A DNA stretch of 64,000 bases from Berberis thunbergii. Taxonomy: Eukaryota; Streptophyta; Magnoliopsida; Ranunculales; Berberidaceae. Position 1 is the first letter of the stretch; each line of letters starts with the position of its first letter. Position numbers and translations under genes: made by a program. Of this stretch, positions 60,189 through 64,000 are shown in pieces. The notes below the pieces were generated by a model. The model was not told the DNA's origin and did no database searches. It was given only the letters and a program-made list of their open reading frames with translations. The DNA lies in the NCBI GenBank assembly GCA_003290165.1, contig QNQO01000595.1, positions 124,001 through 188,000 on the forward strand, in the 5' to 3' direction.

Positions 60189-60996
60189 TCATTATTAGGA
60201 GCTCTTTCTTAGGGGATAAATGTGGTTATTTGATTGTTCATCATATATATTTTCTACACAAATGTAAAATTTTGTTGGAAGAGTGAATGTAATTAAGTGC
60301 AATATCAAATCATATTATAGTCAGTCTTCATATACACCTTATGAAAGTCGACTGTGCGGATCATATTAGTTCCACATGGACTAAGGCTGTATTCGTTTTT
60401 CAACTTTCCAGTCCTGGATTTAACCAATTGACAGAAAGTTGAACGGAAAAGTCTATAATGTTTACCGTGTGCATATTAGTTTTTCAACTTTCCAGTCCTG
60501 TTTTTGTGCAATCAAACTGAGCCCAAGTGATTTGCTCTACATGGACTACCTAGATGTGTAGTCTAACTAAACATTTGAGATACAGGGGTTCGCTGGCTTA
60601 ACTACACTAACGCCTTTTTGAGATAACTAAACTAGTTAAGGGTAATTAGAGATATTCTTTACTAATTATTTAATTATATCTACCAACCTAAATATATTCT
60701 TGATTTATCAAACAGCAAAGTATCATCTCATAGAATAAACTAATAAAGTAGATCCAAAACTTCTGGGGAGAACTTTGCACCAGTAACAAAGAATGTTATA
60801 TGCCTTGCACCCAATTTAGCTAAGACATCTAAGATTGGAAGGAAATGAAGAAAGGAAGATGCTTCATGACCCAAACCATCTTAAAGTTAATCCAAACAAA
60901 GGCCTTTAAAAAGCACCAAGCATGACCACATTCTTCTCACAACTTAGCCAAGACATCCATAAAAATTTCTTCAATCCAAAACCATTATTATCTCCA
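60189..60996. other. Intergenic, promoter of the ENODL gene
   Basis: A repeated phrase TTTTTCAACTTTCCAGTCCTG occurs at about 60398 and 60479. TTTAAAAA near 60904 might serve as a TATA element. Nothing else was recognised. Confidence 0.4.
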
Positions 60997-61548
60997 ATGG
61001 CTTACAACACTTTCAGATTGTATTGTGTCTTGGGGTTGCTCAGTCTTGTGTCATTGTTGATACAAAATGTTGGTGCAACTCAGTTCAAGGTCGGAGACTC
61101 GGCTGGGTGGGCTCCAAATTCATTTAACTACAATCAATGGGCAGAAAAACATCGTTTCCAAGACGGGGACTCCCTATGTAAGTAGGTTTAGTTATAAAAT
61201 CATACTAAATTCCTCGTAAGTTTTATGTATTTACTAACCTTTATGTTGCTTCTGTCAGTGTTCCAGTACAGGACTGACACGGACTCGCTCCTTCAAGTGA
61301 ACGAGAATGACTATGCCAATTGCAACACAAACGAACCCATTGGAACTTTCCATGATGGTAACACTTCCTTCAAACTCAAGAAGGCTGGTCGTTACTACTT
61401 CATAAGTGGTAACCGAGATAACTGTCTCAAGAACGAGAAGATGATTGTTAAGGTCTTGTCAGATAAAAGTGCAGCCTCTTTCCTAAGTTTAAGTTTTGCT
61501 ATCCCCATTGGAGCTTTTCTTGGTTCATCTATTCTTTTGACACTCTAG
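60997..61548 (+). CDS. ENODL: Early nodulin-like protein (phytocyanin fold), two exons
   Basis: Exon 1 is 60997-61177 and exon 2 is 61259-61548, giving 156 residues. The signal peptide is MAYNTFRLYCVLGLLSLVSL to about residue 27. The phytocyanin-like domain starts TQFKVGDSAGW and has the disulphide cysteines in DYANCNTNEP and GNRDNCLKN. The copper-ligand histidines of true cupredoxins are absent at both expected sites (RTDTDSL, and NRDNCLKNEKM), which defines early nodulin-like proteins. The tail after SDKSA is a hydrophobic GPI-anchor signal, so the mature protein should sit on the outer plasma membrane. An in-frame ATG at 60922 exists, but starting there would bury the signal peptide 25 residues inside. 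Confidence 0.93.
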
Positions 61549-61810
61549 GTGATCTCTCTTTGTGCTTGAATAAAGACCCGACCATTTGCCTGGGCTAAGC
61601 TCATTTCTCATTGACACTGAAGTTTGTTTTGTTTTATTTTTTATTTTTTATTTTTTTGGTTTTGGTTTTCGCTTGTGGGTGGTACATGTGTGTTTGTACA
61701 TTAATTATATCTTTTACTTGTAAACTCACTTTGAATAAGGGATTAAAAGAATTTGTCTCTCAGTCATTAATTATTTCTTTTAATCATGGTTTCTGTTGTC
61801 AATTTCATAT

Positions 61811-61906
61811 ATTTAGCCCCAAAATGAAGACCATATATGCCATGGTAGTTCATATTATATTTAGCCCCAAAATGAAGACCATATATGCCATGGTAGTTCA
61901 TATTAT
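61811..61906. repeat. 48-bp tandem duplication plus an (AT) run
   Basis: ATTTAGCCCCAAAATGAAGA begins at 61811 and again at 61859. The two units are practically identical. An (AT) run follows at about 61905-61918. A third partial version (TATAGCCCCTGAAAATGAAGA) occurs near 61951. Confidence 0.9.
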
Positions 61907-62300
61907 ATATATATATATAGTTCCCTCCATTATGTAAGAAATCGCAATGTATAGCCCCTGAAAATGAAGATGTTTTGATGGCTTCCTAAATTAGGATGTA
62001 ATGATATGATATTCTTCTTGTGGAATATCTGTTGCAAATACAAAACAAAATTTCCCAAAAAATTGGGAAACTTTCACCAAACACATGCAATTTCCTGTAA
62101 AATCATCTATGTGCATAAGCCTTATAAAAGAAAAACAAAAATACCCAATTTCATTGAAGAAAAACAAGATCGATATACATATACAGATGACCTAGATACA
62201 ATGCTTCCTGAAAGCAACGTGGAGATGAACAATCTATTTATCTGAGGGAAGCTCCCCTCTATCAAAAGCAATTCTCTACAGTTCTTGATCCATTCACCAT

Positions 62301-62490
62301 GAGTGATTCTATGTGTCGAGGGAAAGGGCGAGGAAACCAGCGAGGAAAAGGAGGTGGCGGGGGGTGAACCGTTCACCCCCTCGAGATGCGCGCGCAAAAA
62401 ACATCTCGAGGGGGGTGAACGGTTCACCCCCCGCCACCTCCTTTTCCTCGCTGGTTTCCTCGCTCTTTCCCTCGACATTTAGAATTTCTG
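62301..62490. mobile_element. Mutator-like hairpin MITE, family A copy 5
   Basis: The ends are GAGTGATTCTATGTGTCGAG and, inverted, CAGAAATTCTAAATGTCGAG. A perfect 9-bp duplication ATTCACCAT flanks it (62292-62300 and 62491-62499). The arms are nearly perfect: GAGGTGGCGGGGGGTGAACC pairs with GGTTCACCCCCCGCCACCTC around a short loop near 62385. This is the best preserved stem of the family. Confidence 0.9.
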
Positions 62491-63157
62491 ATTCACCATA
62501 TAATGGAAATTGTAAAGAGTCAAACACTTTTATGTGTATAGCTTCTATAAAGTGCGCACACCTTGGTCCAAGGTACATAGCAACATATTGTTTCCAACTT
62601 AAATACCAGTGATTTGGGCCTTTAATATGAGTTTCGGGTGTAAGGTTTTATCTTAAAAGGCTTCGTTGGTATTAAGGAGTTGACTACTTTATAAACCTCA
62701 AGTCATCCTTACTTGATGTGTGACTATTTAAGACAACATTATCCCAACAATCTCAATATTTGGTGTGATTCGTCACACATCGTACAATCTATCCACCCGG
62801 TCTGCCACTAAGGCTACAAGATCTTGGCCTTTAATAGTATTTGTGGATTCGAAAGGGGAAACGATAGATTTTGGCCTCGAAAAGACGTGCAACGAGTGTA
62901 GCTGGTTGACCACGACGTGCGCGTTGAAAAAAGTTTTCTGAATTGGAGTTGTTTGCGCGATTTTAATACTCGTAGTCAAAGTTATGGCCAAAATACTAAA
63001 ACGCACCCTAAATTACCAAATTTGAAATAAAATTATGATTTCCTACCATTCTTGCGCTGATCTACTAATTCGATATATCTTAGTGTTAATAACATACTAT
63101 CTGACAGCTTAGCATCATCTGTCTTGGATCCTTCTGCATCACTTCACTTAGTCGTAA

Positions 63158-63345
63158 CAACTAAGGCTGGGCAAGAATCTCATTCCATCACATTCCGACC
63201 CGGACCGATATGGTTTCGGACCGTTTCATACCATGCGGAAATAGTTTCTACCATTTACATCCCAATCCCGGACCGATTTGAATTGGAACGGAACGGTTTC
63301 AAAAATTTAGTCCCGGTCCATCCCGGACTGTCCTGTTAACTATCC
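63158..63345. mobile_element. Possible truncated hAT-type end (GGCTGGGCAAGAA)
   Basis: TAAGGCTGGGCAAGAATC resembles the TAGGCCTGGGCAA ends seen elsewhere in the window. GGACCGAT/CGGTTTC/GGTCC motifs follow, like a subterminal array. The opposite end was not found. Confidence 0.35.
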
Positions 63346-63784
63346 TTTCCCAAGCCCAATTTCATATCTTTGCCCAATCCTAAGCCCAATTTCTTCCCTT
63401 CTTTTTTCTCTTCAATAAGCTTTTCTCTGGCTTTATGTTTTTCCTATCTTGTTATGGTCCAGCATTGCTGCCATGGCCCTCACCAGAATCATTCTTTAAT
63501 GTCTTTGGAAGGATGTCTAATTTGGGATTCCTTACGCCTGTTGTTCCTTTCTGAAGAATTGAAAACCTCGAGAGGATCCGCAATTGCTATTGAGTAGACT
63601 ACTTCTTTATAAACTTTGGTAACAATCATCGTTACTCAATGTAGGACTATTCAAGTTAATACCATACCAATAACTTCTTCAACACTTGACGTGGGACTCA
63701 TCCTTAATTGATGTTGTGCTATTCAAGCCAACAATATACCAATAGCTTCTTCTACACTTTCCAACCCAACACAATATCTAATTA

Positions 63785-63930
63785 TTGAATCCTTTCTCTT
63801 CCAACAAGCTTGATTTCTTTGAGTACGCTTTTGCCAAGCACATCTACGCATCTTTAGCTTGTTCTATGTAGTCCTCCTGTTCCTTTCCTTTAGAGTCACA
63901 TACTTTAGACAAAGCTCCTAGCAACTGCAG
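63785..63930 (-). pseudogene. Possible coding exon with an in-frame stop (unidentified)
   Basis: Read on the minus strand after a TTGCTGCAG acceptor-like site at about 63931, the sequence gives LLGALSKVCDSKGKEQEDYI and EQAKDA. A TAG follows, then MCLAKAYSKKSSLLEEKGFN and a second stop. The composition looks like real protein, possibly helical, but I do not recognise the family. The rest would lie beyond the right edge. Confidence 0.25.
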
Positions 63931-64000
63931 CAATATCAAGTTAAAATTTGAAATGTTTCTCTGTTTATTTACATTTACAATTTTTTTAAATATTGTTTTT

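Noticed and set aside
62122..62612. Three overlapping frames with Arg-rich repeats
   Set aside because: They are readings of the hairpin element at 62301-62490; the identical MSRERARKPARKRRW start on both strands exposes the palindrome.

Overview
The window is nuclear DNA of a flowering plant, most likely a eudicot. It is AT-rich. The genes are split by GT-AG introns. They encode plant-specific families: xyloglucan endotransglucosylase/hydrolase (XTH), pectin methylesterase with an inhibitor pro-domain, COBRA-like, early nodulin-like, DUF4220/DUF594, and a ROP-interactive CRIB protein. The space between genes is packed with plant transposons. The species cannot be named from the sequence alone.

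Layout. 0-1.7 kb: the first two exons of a CRIPT-like gene (minus) beside a decayed Ty1/copia reverse-transcriptase fragment. 3.0-6.0 kb: a complete four-exon XTH gene (minus) whose introns hold three inverted-repeat elements. 7-19 kb: a transposon landscape with three hAT-type non-autonomous elements (one carrying a nested RTE-type LINE), an LTR element with an inverted terminal copy, a Harbinger-like element and an L1 fragment. 19.7 kb: tRNA-Leu(UAG). 22.1-22.6 kb: a two-exon NTF2 gene. 23.6-28.8 kb: an L1 3' fragment, a 2 kb terminal-inverted-repeat unit holding gene-like sequence, a hairpin, a SINE-like head and a gag fragment. 29.6-33.1 kb: an intronless DUF4220/DUF594 gene and a rearranged partial duplicate, with a CACTA-like element between them. 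33.3-37.4 kb: a cluster of small DNA transposons. 37.8-39.5 kb: a pectin methylesterase gene with one N-terminal frameshift. 42.9-44.5 kb: a decayed RIC (CRIB) gene with a hAT element in its first intron. 46.9-53.2 kb: an eight-exon DDRGK1/UFBP1 gene. 55.8-58.3 kb: a three-exon COBRA-like gene of the long (COBL7-type) class. 59.6-61.5 kb: an NHL/LEA2-type membrane protein and an early nodulin-like protein. 61.8-64 kb: tandem repeats, a hairpin element and possible pseudo-exon sequence.

Functional theme. Four genes belong to the cell wall or cell surface (XTH, PME, COBRA-like, ENODL). The others serve nuclear import (NTF2), ER UFMylation (DDRGK1) and membrane or unknown roles. There is no operon-like coordination, as expected for a plant.

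The strongest structural result is a set of non-autonomous DNA transposons that can be delimited to the base by their target-site duplications (TSDs). It includes five copies of one hairpin family, four of them with clear 9-bp TSDs; five elements with TAGGGGTGGGCA-like ends, four of them with 8-bp TSDs matching 7 of 8; two copies of a CAAGGATTGTGA-ended family; and single CAGGGGCGGAG-, CAGTGTTCTAAAA- and CACTA-ended elements. I found no obviously new coding system.
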